Part shown: one piece after another, positions 8,773 through 19,619 of the stretch
How the letters are laid out: every line of letters begins with the position of its first letter
Position numbering within the stretch: the stretch's first letter is position 1
Source of the DNA: Cladosporium sp. IMV 00045
Taxonomy: Eukaryota > Ascomycota > Dothideomycetes > Cladosporiales > Cladosporiaceae
Length of the DNA: 64,000 nucleotides
Direction: 5' to 3'
NCBI GenBank assembly: GCA_001931905.2
Contig: MSJI02000753.1
Location: forward strand, 1 to 64,000
Notes under the pieces: generated by a model
Told to the model about the DNA's origin: nothing
The model's input: the letters and a program-made list of their open reading frames with translations, nothing else
Databases searched by the model: none
Made by a program: the position numbers and the translations under genes

Positions 8773-10815
8773 CTACTCTCGGTCCCGATTTATGCTCACA
8801 GGAATGTCAGTTGAATAGCCAACATCCCCATGTAGCCCTTCGAGCTGCCGGAGAAGCTTGTTCGTCCACTTGGCAAACCAAGCACCGTCGACCTTGTCCA
8901 CGGCCGTTTTCTTGATTCCTTTGTGCAAAGACTGCTTCAAGTGATCGATGGGGTGTTTGGTGGCGACGCCAAGGTGTACGTGCGGCAACTTCTCGCGAAG
9001 TCGTTGGGTGCGTGATTCATTCTCGTGACTTTCATGGTGGCTGTCATGGTCGGTTGTTTCGTTGTCGACGCCTGGAAAAGCTGGTTTGTTGTTGCCGACA
9101 CGTCCGGCTTCTTCTTCGATATCGAGCATTTGACTTGTTTTAGAGAGCGTGGCGGCGAAGTTGAGGAAGGATTCCGAAAAGTGCGCTGGGAGTGATGCAC
9201 GGATGGCCATAAAGACTGATGCAGTGTCGTTCTCGTCTGGCTCAGGAAGCGGAGCAACTGAAGCGTGAGAAGGGAGTAGACATGTTGGTATCACGAATGA
9301 TGCGTCCGCACCGCTCAGCTCGCCAATCCGGCCGCCGTTGGTAATGTTTGCACCAAGTCGTGATAGCGCAACTCCGTTTGAGCGCAAGTCTGTGGTGATT
9401 TTGTTGGATGTGAGGACAGGTACTGTGCTTTGTCCGGTCAGATTCATGAAGTCGAGGTAGACATCTGCATCTGAGAGCCAAGAAGATACCTCTTGCTTCA
9501 GCTGTCGGATACGGGAGTCCTCGACGGCATGTTTCCTGAAAAGGCTCTCCAGAATCTCGTCACCAAGATACCGTCCGTCAGCCGAGAAGCACACGGCTGG
9601 GCATGTGACTGGATGCGATTGGCTTAGCAGCCAGATGAAAAGTCGTAAGATTATCGGAGCGCGATCAAGAAGACGAGAAAAAGGGGACAAAAGCTCCATT
9701 AACCTCGACAGAGAGATTTGATTCTCGGAAGAAGATCTCGGCGGTTTGGAGTTTCGAAAGTTGGAGCAAACAACGGGACGGTGATTCGTTTTGTCCTTAT
9801 GCTCTGAAGCTCTGCTTGCATTGAAGATCTTCGCCTGTGAACGGCAGTGGTGAAGATGATTTGTTCTGCGAAGTTCAGATAGAACAAAGTTGTAACGTTC
9901 CTCAGCCTCTACGTCACCACGGGAGAGCACCTTTTCGATGCGATTTCTGCGGACGTTGTCATCCAGAGGCGATTTTGTATCGACTTCGATAATTTCTTGG
10001 CTGTCGCAGGAGCTTGACATGATCTTGTCCTTGATCACATCTCTCCTCCTCTCCTCATTAGTGTTGGTGATAACATTGGTTTTCAGACTTTCGCTTCTAC
10101 TTCGCGATGAAGAATGCTCGTCAACGTGCGAGTCGTTTCGAAAACTTTCGTTCTTTGTTTCCCCGTCAAACCAATGCACACCGTAGATCTCGTCTATTGT
10201 GATTGCACGAAACAGGTCGATCGTGATACCGCTCGAATGGATGGAAAGCTCATGAGCAGAGCCTAAGTCAAGATCTGATTCATAGTGTCAGCAGAGAGCC
10301 GTTGTGTATTGGCACGAAGATATAGGGCACATACCAATCTCAATGCCATGCAGTTCCAATCTTAGATCGAGAATAGAAAGGGTAATGCCGCGAATTGTCA
10401 TCAAGCCATTGATAACAGAGTCAAAAACCAGAGAAGGCAGCCCGAAGAAGGCGATCCGGTCTCGATAGAAGTGTACGAACTTCAATAACGAACGAAGCCT
10501 TCCTCTCGTGAAGCTTGACACGGCGGCATATTGCACTAGGCAGGTGGCTAAGATTAACGGCCAGCAGAATAGAGCGAAGACGGCGCGGAACAGCCAAGAA
10601 GTCGAAGCAATTGCGTAGGCGATGTTCAAGTATAACAGGAGCGTATAGCGAGACAAAGACCAATGCCGCGGTGGCCCATAGAGCAACAGCAAGCTTTCAG
10701 TCCCGCATCCTGAATAAAACCACCCTCGCAGCCAGGAGAAGACAAGGGAGAGCGCAAATGCTCTCCAGGTGTCTGGAGCGGACTCAAGGCCGAGCATGTG
10801 AGCGGCTAATGCCAT
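8773..10815 (-). CDS. Uncharacterised membrane protein, 656 residues
   Basis: Two exons (10815-10335 and 10262-8773) joined over a 72-bp GT-AG intron in phase 1, giving 656 residues. The N-terminal 130 residues hold three or four hydrophobic segments (for example YTLLLYLNIAYAIAST and LFCWPLILATCLVQYAAV). A stretch of alternating hydrophobic residues follows across the splice junction (ITLSILDLRLELHGIEIG, then HELSIHSSGITIDLF), which looks like beta strands. The remaining 450 residues are polar, charged and probably partly disordered, with helical blocks (KQSLHKGIKKTAVDKVDGAW) near the end. I do not recognise the family. The membrane-plus-beta pattern loosely recalls Mdm31- or AsmA-type proteins, but this is only an impression. 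No signal peptide is seen; location is likely an internal membrane. Confidence 0.75.
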
Positions 10816-11442
10816 TGGATGGTCGGAAGGGACTGGTTGGTAGACATGTCAGATAGGCGACTTTAGTTCGATGCGTGCGAGGTGCAGGCCAATTTTTGCA
10901 GGCGTGGAGCACTCAGATTGGGTTATTGCAAAGTGTCAGAAATGACCCATATCGTCTGTGCCGCTCTCCATTCTTATTCCTTGCACTACCGGTGATCGGG
11001 CGTGTCACCAGATGTTTGGGTGGCGGGCGGCACAGAAGAAACTTGGAAATGGGCGTGCACTCGTCACTTGTGGGTAATGTTGCTTGTGGGGAACAACTGA
11101 TGACGATACATGGCACTTTACGGAGGTAATACATGTATTGCGACTTTGAAGTATGGGGCTGTGCATGGTATTGGCCATGTGCGATGACTGTAGTGTCTCG
11201 TTGGCCGTGATCACCCTCATACGAAGGTACTGTAATATCGAGGTCTACGAAATACTGATCGATTTGCATAGGAACAGCTTAGGAAAACGATAGTGGCAGC
11301 AAACCTAACAGCTGCCCCCTCATCATGATCTGTGTCAGAAGCGAAGACGACCATTTCCAAATGTATATCATAGCGAATAAGTCTTTCAAAAAGTTATCCA
11401 GAACCCCCGTCTTGTATACTCAAACCAAGCGTCGTGCGACCC
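10816..11442. other. Intergenic region
   Basis: 627 bp between the start of the 656-residue protein gene and the stop of the aspartic protease gene, both on the minus strand. It should hold the promoter of the former and the 3' UTR of the latter. Nothing else is seen. Confidence 0.4.
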
Positions 11443-13338
11443 TCACATGAACAGCATCCCCCCAAACACCATCAACAAACTAAACAGCGAAATAGAACCC
11501 AAACCGCCCAGATCCAAGGCAGGCAATTCCATTACATTTGCAGCAGCGCTCGAAGACGCCGCAGACCCTCCAGAACCACCTCCGCTCCCTCCAGTCTCCA
11601 ACGGCCTCGCATTAGCCGGGATGGCATCAGTTCCTGTTGCCATTCCGATCGTGCTCTCAATCTTACTCGCCGTGAAAGTCTCTCCGCCACTAACGGCTGC
11701 CGCGATACTGTACGTGTTCGACGGGATTGCAGAAGCTTCGGCGGCCTTTGCTACGCCGCTTGGACCCGCTGCCACCGTGACTAGGTCAGGCTCCGAGCTG
11801 GAATTGAGCGCCGCTTGCGCGAGCGAGACCTGCCCATTGTCAAGGTCGAAGACAGCGTAGACTGATCTCAATACGGCGTCGCCGAGGGTGAGAAATCTGC
11901 TTGGTGAAGGGGCGCCAGAAACGAGCATGAAAGCGCAGGCTTGGATTGTGCCCGCGCGGTCGAGAAATCGTGGTTCATTCGTGAGGGGATCATAAAGAGG
12001 GACGATGAATTGCCGTGCTGGAACGTTGATGTCAATCTTTCCTCCGAAGGTGACGGTGATGCTGCTGTTCATATCACGATGCGCGCAGTCGCAGACGCCA
12101 TTATCGTCGACGAAGGGGAAAAGCGGGAGGATGCCTCTAGTGTAGTAGTCTTGCGGAATAGACCAAGCAGAAGAGCCAGTGTCAAGGAGCACTGGTAGAG
12201 CAATGTCGTCGTTGCCATATGCGTCGACAGAGTCGGTGCCACCGGAGAATATTTCTGTTTGTTGACTGTCCACTGTCGCGGTGAGAGCTGTGACAGTGGT
12301 CACAAATGCGATGACAGAGTCGGAGATCACAGAGGGGAGGAGATTGAGGGTTACCAGGGGTCCTGTGTATTTGGACTTGTCAATGCCACCAAACAGGACG
12401 GAGCCAGACGTTTCGCCTAATATGCAAGTCAGTCTTCTCGCCATCATTAACCAAGACTGGTTTTGTGATTTTCACGTACCAATATCATTGAGATAAATGG
12501 AATAGAGTCTACTGTTGATCTCTCCGGACGAAGCCAGGACTTCTGGAATGTTGGGATACTGGCGACTCGTGGCCTCGTTCTGACTGTATCCCAAGCCCAA
12601 AAGGCCTACTGCGAAACCTGTTGTACTTTCCACCTCATCTGCGACGCCGAACTGTACGCCATCGATCCTCACATCGCCAATACCAACAGTATCTTCGGCG
12701 AATGGACCAATGGCTGTACTGCCATCGCCGAACGTTGTGTTGAAAGCAGGCGACTCGGCGACGATATCATAAGTAGAAGAGGCCGAATGGTCGAAAGTAC
12801 CACCACGACAGCTATGGAGCCCGGTTTGCTGACAGGTTCTTGCGGTAGATGAGTCGAAGTAAAGATCACTGCTGCCGGTGTCAAGGATGACAACCTGTTC
12901 CTGCGGCGGGTTGCCCACGGTTACTATGAACTGCTATTAGATGGACTGCATCAAGCTTTGCGACGCTTCGGCCACCAATGCGCAATCTTGCTAGCTTATG
13001 CCTTCACAGGGAGTCGGGCTTCGTCCATCAGGAACAGTGTGTTGAAAGTCCTGAGCACGCCTGTCGCGATTCCACATCTACAATATGTTCTTATTCCGAC
13101 TAGAGGCAAACCAAAGACACTCACCATTGGCATAGTAAGCTCCGCCAGTGCTCCACGTCAAGACATCATAGGTATTCGTCTCAACCGTGCCCCCATTGTC
13201 ATCTGTGTTCTGCCGCCTCTTGAGTCTTGCTGGATTGGCATCGGCGTGCCTGTGCTTGACAATTGCGATTTCGGGAAGGCCGTTTGTGACGCCGCAGGCA
13301 AGCAGAAAAAGTGCACTGAAAGTAGGAGACCCTCTCAT
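11443..13338 (-). CDS. GPI-anchored aspartic protease, yapsin-like
   Basis: Three exons (13338-13125, 12923-12480, 12416-11443), 543 residues; both junctions are phase 1 and restore the family motif NVTVGNPPQEQVVILDTGSS. The protein has a signal peptide (about residues 1-20), a short basic propeptide ending near LKRRQ, and a pepsin-type two-lobe fold with catalytic Asp86 (DTGSS) and Asp298 (DTGSSAWSIP). A Ser/Gly-rich linker and a hydrophobic C-terminus (LGSISLFSLLMVFGGMLFM) preceded by small residues look like a GPI-attachment signal. Members of this A1 family sit at the plasma membrane or wall and process secreted proteins (family knowledge). KR at the propeptide end suggests Kex2-type maturation. 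Substrates cannot be told from sequence. Confidence 0.9.
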
Positions 13339-14506
13339 GATCCTGTCGCGGGCCTTCGATCAAGGCCAGTATTGGATGGGCTGCTTTGCAAGAGCCGTAG
13401 GTGCTTAACGGTTTCCAGGCCAAAGCGAGAGGAATGCAGTTATAGGTATACCATATGCGGACCAGTCAAAGCGAAGGAGAAAGTGAAGGGTGATACTTGA
13501 CCTCAAAACACAGGCAGCTGACATGTATACAGCCCGCACGAAGTACGCAGTGCGCGCCGGCCTGAAAAGCATGTTTACGGCGAGGCCTCGTCAGCGCCTG
13601 CGGCGTGTGCAGTGGAACAAGGTTGCGGTGGAGGAAGCCTCCCATGGCCTCGAAGCGACGCAGCAAGCAGCAGGATGTCGGCATCAAGCTTGACTTGGCG
13701 TGACAACCCGCTGGTTGCCGCTATCAACCAGCCAATCGAGCCACTCGATCTCAGCCCGACGATGCCAGAACATGGAATGATGAAAGTATAAAGTATCACC
13801 AGATCCGCATAGGTCGATAAGCTAACTGGCCGGTAAACAAGGATTCGCCAGGTGCTCGCCACGCAGTGAGATGCGGGCATTTGGTGGCGTTCACGTTCAT
13901 TCATGAAAGGTCTTCGTATGGCGTGAGGTACCAGTAGCTCAGCCTCCACATGTTGCGATCAAGTAACATTCCCCAAATTACCTGACACATGAAGGCGTAG
14001 GATCCAGTGGTTTTGTGCCAGATGGACAATCCACGCTGGTACGAAGCAGGCTTCAGCTTTGAACCGCGCCCAAGGGACATCTCAAGAGCAAGGCGAAGTT
14101 AAGACTGCGACCATGTGAAAGGCACTGCTGCATTCGGTCCGTAAGAGACGCTTACAATGACTGAATTGTACTGAAGGCATGTATGTACGTGTCATAAAGA
14201 TGCTTGATAGGTGTGCCGAAGTCAGGTGTTGTTACTTCGCACATTGAAACGTGCAATCTCCAACATCACACAGGTGCTACAAAGCTATACTCAGCTGCTT
14301 ATCAGCGTTCTCATCATTCCTTTCAGACTTGGTGGGTCGTGAGGATAGATCCAGTAGTCTAGAAAACTCAGGAAGTTGTCATTTCCCAGAATAGCTTGAT
14401 GGCTACACCGTGCGTAGTTTGACAGAGTATCCCAGAGTGACGCGAGAACACCAGCTCCTCACAAAGCGTGACCGATTCTCGTGTATGTTGTCATCTGTTA
14501 TTTATC
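13339..14506. other. Intergenic region
   Basis: 1.17 kb upstream of the protease gene and downstream of THI6. Short frames at about 13.5-13.95 kb show no domain. I see no repeat or RNA gene. Confidence 0.4.
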
Positions 14507-16121
14507 CTACACAGCCTCAATCTTTGCACCTTGCACCCAGGCTCCATCGCCCTTCTTGCTGGCCTCACGTAGATGGTAGAGTGCGTCGATGAAAGCCGGC
14601 ACAAAAGTACCAGGTCCTTGAGCCTTCTCCGCAGCCTTCTCGGCCGCAATCTCGTACAGCAGAATACCAGCCAGAGCTCCGAGCAATTTGTCCTCCCTCT
14701 CTACTGCAAGTACACTAGCGATCGTGGTTCCGAGCGTGCACCCACTGCCAGTTATTTCGCCCAGGTAGTCGTGGCCGTTGGAGATGAGGAAGGTGCGCTC
14801 GCCGTCAGAAATGACATCTGTGCTGCCCGTCATGAGCACGACGTTACGTTCGCGCGCGGCGATGTTCTTGACGACCTGGATGCGCTCAGCAGGGGAGAGC
14901 TGCGAAGCTCCAGAGTCGACGCCATGTTGCTTGACGCCTGCGGCACCTGAGACGGTCCGGATTTCGCCCTCGTTGCCTTTGATCAGGTCGAAGTATCCAC
15001 CGGCCATGAGTGCCTTGACGCCCTCGCGGCGCTGTTCGGTGGCACCAGCACCGACGGGATCCAGGACCACGGGCCCACCCACAGAATTGTAGGCGGCGAG
15101 TGCTTTGAGGTGGTTAGAGCGAATCTCGGGCGTGGTGGTACCCATATTGATCACGAGGCTACCTCCCAGTGCCGCGAGGTCGCCTGCTTCAAGTCCATTG
15201 TTCGACATAATAGGCGAGGCACCAACAGCGAGAGCGACATTCGCAGCGAAGTTTTGCACAACGAGGTTGGTCATGTTGTGGCAGAGTGGTTTTTTCGCGG
15301 CAGTGCGGGCGATGAGCTCTGTCACAGCGGCAACGATGGCATCGCGGGTGAGAGACTGCTTCTTGCTGGAAGTAGCGAAGGGTGGCGGCGTAGAAATGAG
15401 GTTTCGAAGATTGGCGGAGGCGGTTTTTGCGTCGTTGGAGCCCATGATTGCGCTTACGATAGCAACACCGTTAAGCTGCTTCTCCGGAGTGGCGGTTTGG
15501 TACAGGATGCGCTGCGAGTTTGCTGCGTTCATGCCACCGATGCAAACAGTCTTCACGTGGCCGAGGCCGTTCTCGACTAGCGTAGTGAGAATACGCTGTA
15601 CACCTCGGGTGCCAATGACGGACTTGATGTTGTCTTTTGTTTGCGTTGCGTTGACGGTGCCGATGCCGATGTAGTCTGCACCGTCTTTGGCAGCCTGGAT
15701 GGCTTCCTCCTCGGAATTAGTAGACACACCGATGATCGCATCCGGTCCAAGAATCTCGCGAGCGCCTTTGAGATCCATGTCATCCTGGCCGACATGTACG
15801 CCTTCAACGCCTGCTCGGAGAGCGACGTCGACTCTGTCATTGATGAGAAGTGGCACACCGGCCGGCTTGGTGACCTTGTGCAGCTCTTTAGCATTGTGAA
15901 CAAGCTGTGCGGTATCACTCTTCTTGTCGCGGTATTGCACGATTGTGGCGCCTGTACGAGGTTAGCAGGTTGATGGCTGGGCTTTTCGAGTGTATGCTGG
16001 CGATGACTCTACCTCCTTCCACAGCAGCTCTGACGACAGCTACGAGGTCTTTGTCACCCAGGATAGCCGGCGTCGAGTCTGTCACTAGGTACAATGAGTA
16101 GTCCACAGGTGGCGGCGCCAT
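14507..16121 (-). CDS. THI6: Bifunctional thiamine-phosphate synthase / hydroxyethylthiazole kinase
   Basis: Two exons (16121-16013 and 15951-14507) joined over a 61-bp intron in phase 1, giving 517 residues. The N-terminal ThiE-type half (about 1-220) shows SLYLVTDS, TIVQYRDKKSDT, LLINDRVDVAL and GVHVGQDDMDL, the residues that bind HMP pyrophosphate. The C-terminal ThiM-type half (about 235-517) shows PIMSNNGLEAGDLA, VLDPVGAGATEQRR and GEITGSGCTLGTTIA. Together these phosphorylate hydroxyethylthiazole and couple it to the pyrimidine to make thiamine phosphate in the cytosol (established for fungal Thi6). This fusion is the normal fungal arrangement. I see no TPP riboswitch signature in the short intron or leader. 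No thiamine-pathway neighbour is present. Confidence 0.95.
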
Positions 16122-16453
16122 TTTGAGTGATGATCTGATTCAATGGTTGTGTTTGAGACTCCTTCGGAACAGCATTGCACTCACGTTGGGACTTCGAATT
16201 CTGGGTCCTCCACGATGAGATGATCCACTCATGATGACTTCCTCGACACTTCGATGTGTGGCACGAAATGGGAGATCACATCATCGAAGTTTGAAAAAGC
16301 ATTATGAGGTCTGTATCGATAGTTTAAAAAAACATCTGTGGGAGACATGACCATGACACGAGGTCGATCTCGATGAAACATGCATCAACATTTCAAACTC
16401 ATCTTATTTTCATAAACTGCGGCACTCCCGCTTACTCATCAACATGAGTACAA
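16122..16453. other. THI6 upstream region
   Basis: 332 bp between the THI6 start codon and tRNA-Gly. No gene is seen; the THI6 promoter is expected here. Confidence 0.4.
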
Positions 16454-16547
16454 GCATTGGTGGTTTAGTGGTAAAATTAGCCGTTGCCATTAGAAGTGAA
16501 CAGCTTCAAATGTCGGCTAGCCCCGGGTTCGATTCCCGGCCGATGCA
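16454..16547 (+). tRNA. tRNA-Gly(GCC) with intron
   Basis: The 94-nt gene has acceptor GCATTGG paired with CCGATGC and discriminator A. The anticodon stem AGCCG/CGGCT surrounds loop TTGCCA plus an intron of about 23 nt (around 16492-16514), and the T arm is CCGGG-TTCGATT-CCCGG. A T5 run (16548-16552) directly follows and fits a Pol III terminator. Confidence 0.92.
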
Positions 16548-16836
16548 TTTTTGCTCTCACCAGGGATCCAATCGTTCTTTTTGACCATTGTAATCTACCT
16601 TAATGAATGACATACTCAATTTGATAGTCCAAACTCTGGTAATAGAGCAACAGGTAGGAGGTGCGTGGTTGACGAGGTCTGTGTTGGGAGTCAAAGTCGA
16701 GTGTCAGGGCAGCAGATGCAGATGGATCCATCGTCAATGCAAGGAAAAGGTGACCAGTGTTGCAAGATACAAGGCAGCCAAAGGCTTCAACACAAATTCC
16801 GTATTGTTGTTCGCAGCAGAAGCTCATTGATGGCCA

Positions 16837-17638
16837 CTAAGTTCTTCCGCCTGTCACCTCGACGATACTACCATTCACATATTTCGCCTCGTCACTGCGT
16901 TCACAACTTGTCAGCAACTAGCAAATCAGCAAAGATCAAAAAAATAACGAACCTGAATAAAAACGCAACCACATCAGCGACCTCATCAGCTGTCCCCATC
17001 CTACCCATACCGCTCTTCTCCTCTTGCCTCTTCACAGCATCACCTCCAGCTACCACGCCCGCGTTCGTGGGAGTATCAATATATCCAGGCGCCACAGCAT
17101 TAATCCTGATACCCTTCGGACCAAGCTCTAACGCCATGGATTTCGTGAAGCCGTTAATGCCAAACTTCGTCATACAATAGACGGAGACGCGCGAAGAGGC
17201 CGAGACTCCCAAGATAGAGCTGACATTGACGATGCTCGAGCCCGCACGAAGATGCGGGATGGCGGCGCGGGTGATGGCGAATGTTCCCTTGAGGTTCGTC
17301 GAGACCAGTTTGTCGAAGTATTCGTCCGTCGTGGCGGTCAAGTCGATGCCGGTGGGGTTGACGCCCGCGCAGTTGAAGATGAAGTCCAAACGGCCGAGGT
17401 GGATCGCAGCATGGTTTACAAACGAAGTGCAGGCGTCCGAGTCGGCGACGCTGGAGACTTCGGTGTAGTGTTCATCGCCACCGCATAGCCGGGCAGTCTC
17501 CGCCAGGCCATCGTTGTTGATGTCTGAAAGGGCCAGTTTGCCGCCGAGAGATGCGATCTTCTGTGCGGTAGCCCGACCGATGCCGGAGCCGGCGCCCGTG
17601 ATGAGGCAGCCTTTGTTTCTGAAATCGTATGGCATCAT
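16837..17638 (-). CDS. Short-chain dehydrogenase/reductase
   Basis: Two exons (17638-16953 and 16894-16837), 247 residues. The second exon is only 58 bp and supplies the conserved end DEAKYVNGSIVEVTGG; without splicing the C-terminus would be wrong. A classical SDR: cofactor motif TGAGSGIG (residues 14-21), an acidic residue at the end of strand 2 (ALSDI, Asp39) that suggests NAD(H) preference, NCAG (89-92), active-site Ser140/141, Tyr154 and Lys158 (YCMTK). The closest type by pattern is the 3-oxoacyl-ACP-reductase/glucose-dehydrogenase-like group; the real substrate is unknown. No signal peptide, so probably cytosolic. Start chosen at the first of two adjacent ATGs; the open frame further upstream begins with TTG. 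Confidence 0.88.
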
Positions 17639-18671
17639 GTGAATACCGTGGTAATATTCTAGAGGATGTGGTTGCCACTGCGTCCGATTGTTGAAAAGGG
17701 TCAAGTCAGTTGGAGAATTGCCCCGCCATTTGATGCTCGGAGACGATGCTCCACCATGACGGCGTTCTTATCGCGTAAGTATCTAGATTCCTGTCATGTG
17801 AGCGAAGTGGGCTAGTTGCTATCACCCATCTTCTACATGACAGAAAAATGGAGATGAAATCACACGTCGAAATCGATTTGCTTGTTGAACCAACGACTAA
17901 ATTGATACATATTATTCCCTGTTCAAGATCCAATCAAGGCGTTCATTAGCATTGAAGTGAATAATACAGAACGAATATTTCCGTAAGACATGTATGCTCG
18001 ATTTTAATACGTAGATATTTCATGTCACACTCATTCCTGGTGTTGATGGGCACCTCTCGTTGCTTCCCATGCTTCGTTTTCTGGGGTACTGAAAATGCCT
18101 CAAAGGGCTGCGAAGGCAAAAAAATCCAGCCATTCTTCGTTTTGTATCATGCTCATTTCACGTCTCAGTCGTACCAGCATGTAGTTGTCATTCTCCAGTT
18201 CTCCAGAGACTCGATTCTCGTAGAGAGTCCCGGCAAAGCAGCGGATTTTGGTCATGCTACAACCTCTCCCCCTTCGTTTTGTCTCCTTTACTTTCATTTT
18301 CCCGACACAAATACTGCCACATCCTAAGCCAGAATCGAAACGGTCGGACGGGCGAATAGCAGAGATGGTCGCGCTGTTCAACACAACAGTTATAGCATCT
18401 CGACCCCGGTCATCTCAAGTGTGTCTTGCTATTTTCAAATAGCAATTGAGACCCGGCGATGGACCTTTCTGCATTGGTGGATTTGGGCTGGGCTGCCGTC
18501 CAGGCCATCATCTGCTGCATGGCCTTTTGAGCGGTTTCATCTGACTGAATGGCAGGCTATGTGCATAGCGATGTATTTTGATCTAATTTTCTTTGCGCGG
18601 GGTGGTTGTCTTAGTGTATGCTTTGGTACTGAGAACGGTACGTAACGTCGACACCAGCCATAAAGTCTCGG
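17639..18671. other. Intergenic region
   Basis: 1.03 kb between the SDR start codon and the bZIP stop codon, both minus-strand genes. Nothing recognisable beyond the expected SDR promoter and bZIP 3' UTR. Confidence 0.4.
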
Positions 18672-19619
18672 CTACGCACTCTGCGGTTGTGGTGAATTCT
18701 TCTTGAGACTCGAAGCTTGCAAGCCCGCAACTACTTTCTGCGCCTGCTGGTAGTTGTACATGGCAATACTGCATTCACAAGTTTGGTGGTTGAGCGCAAG
18801 ACTTCGAAGACCACTCAACTCGTCGCTCAGATCCCGGATTTGTCTCTTCAGCTCGCCATTGGCGGCAGACAAGTGATTGCATTTCGATTCGATATTGTGC
18901 ACCTGCTTCCGTTGGCGAGAGCGGCATTTTGCTGCTGCTACTTTGTTCTTCTCGCGCAGTTTTTGTTGTTTGAGGTTCGCTTTGCTGTCCTCGGTTTTGG
19001 GAGATCCCTCGTTGTCGGATTGATGGCTATCTTTTCTGTTCGTTTTTGATCGTTTGTGTCTTTGATTCGCGGCATGGCGAGCCCGGTCGACCCGGCCAGA
19101 AGAGTTAGGCTCTAGTGGTGGTGCCGTGAATGGAGAATCCGAGGGAGAAGGCTTGAAGTCGGTTGAGGCAGCCGTCGAGACTGAGTGGTTGCCTAAAAAC
19201 CCAGTGGGAGGATTGCTGGACACCGCGGTAGAGTCTGAGTCGTCCGGCGAGTTGCTCTGGGAACTCGCATTCGCATAGCTTAAATTCAAATCTGACCACA
19301 GACTTGTCGGATCTATGGTATTGCTTGGAAAGCCTTGGCTCATTTGCATTGTCTTCTGATCTCTTGGAAATGCATTCGCTTCGACGGAGCTGACAGGAAA
19401 TTAGAATGGGCTGACACGTAGGAGAATTGCTTGCTGCGCCTACTTTAGCTTGGGATCAATGAATCCTGGAATATCCCAACCCGCTCCAAGTCCAAGGTCC
19501 AAAGATTTCGCGTCGATGCCATTAGCCATGTCGTAATAGTCTGAAAAGAATCCGTTTTGCTGGTCACCCAGACCAGAAGGGAATGGACCGGCGCCAGTAA
19601 AGGCAGTGGCAGTCTCCAT
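18672..19619 (-). CDS. bZIP transcription factor, ATF/CREB-like
   Basis: Two exons (19619-19444 and 19389-18672) joined over a 54-bp intron in phase 2, giving 297 residues. The first exon encodes an acidic/aromatic stretch (DQQNGFFSDYYDMANGIDAK) that may act as an activation region. The basic region LREKNKVAAAKCRSRQRK lies at about 203-222 and is followed by a leucine zipper with register at roughly VHNIESKCNHL, ANGELKRQIRDL and SDELSGLRSL. The KNKVAAAKCR core resembles the ATF/CREB (Atf1, AtfA) group, which regulates stress and development in fungi (family knowledge); the protein is shorter than AtfA and lacks obvious HRA/HRR blocks. It may dimerise with AtfA-type partners (inference). A KR-rich segment just upstream may be a nuclear localisation signal. 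Confidence 0.88.

Noticed and set aside
16122..16453. TPP riboswitch upstream of THI6
   Set aside because: I could not find the conserved CTGAGA and ACCTG(A) pair in proper order in the leader or intron, so no call was made.
14507..17638. Metabolic cluster of THI6 and the neighbouring SDR
   Set aside because: They are separated by a tRNA gene and ordinary promoters, and THI6 is a stand-alone housekeeping gene; adjacency alone is no evidence.
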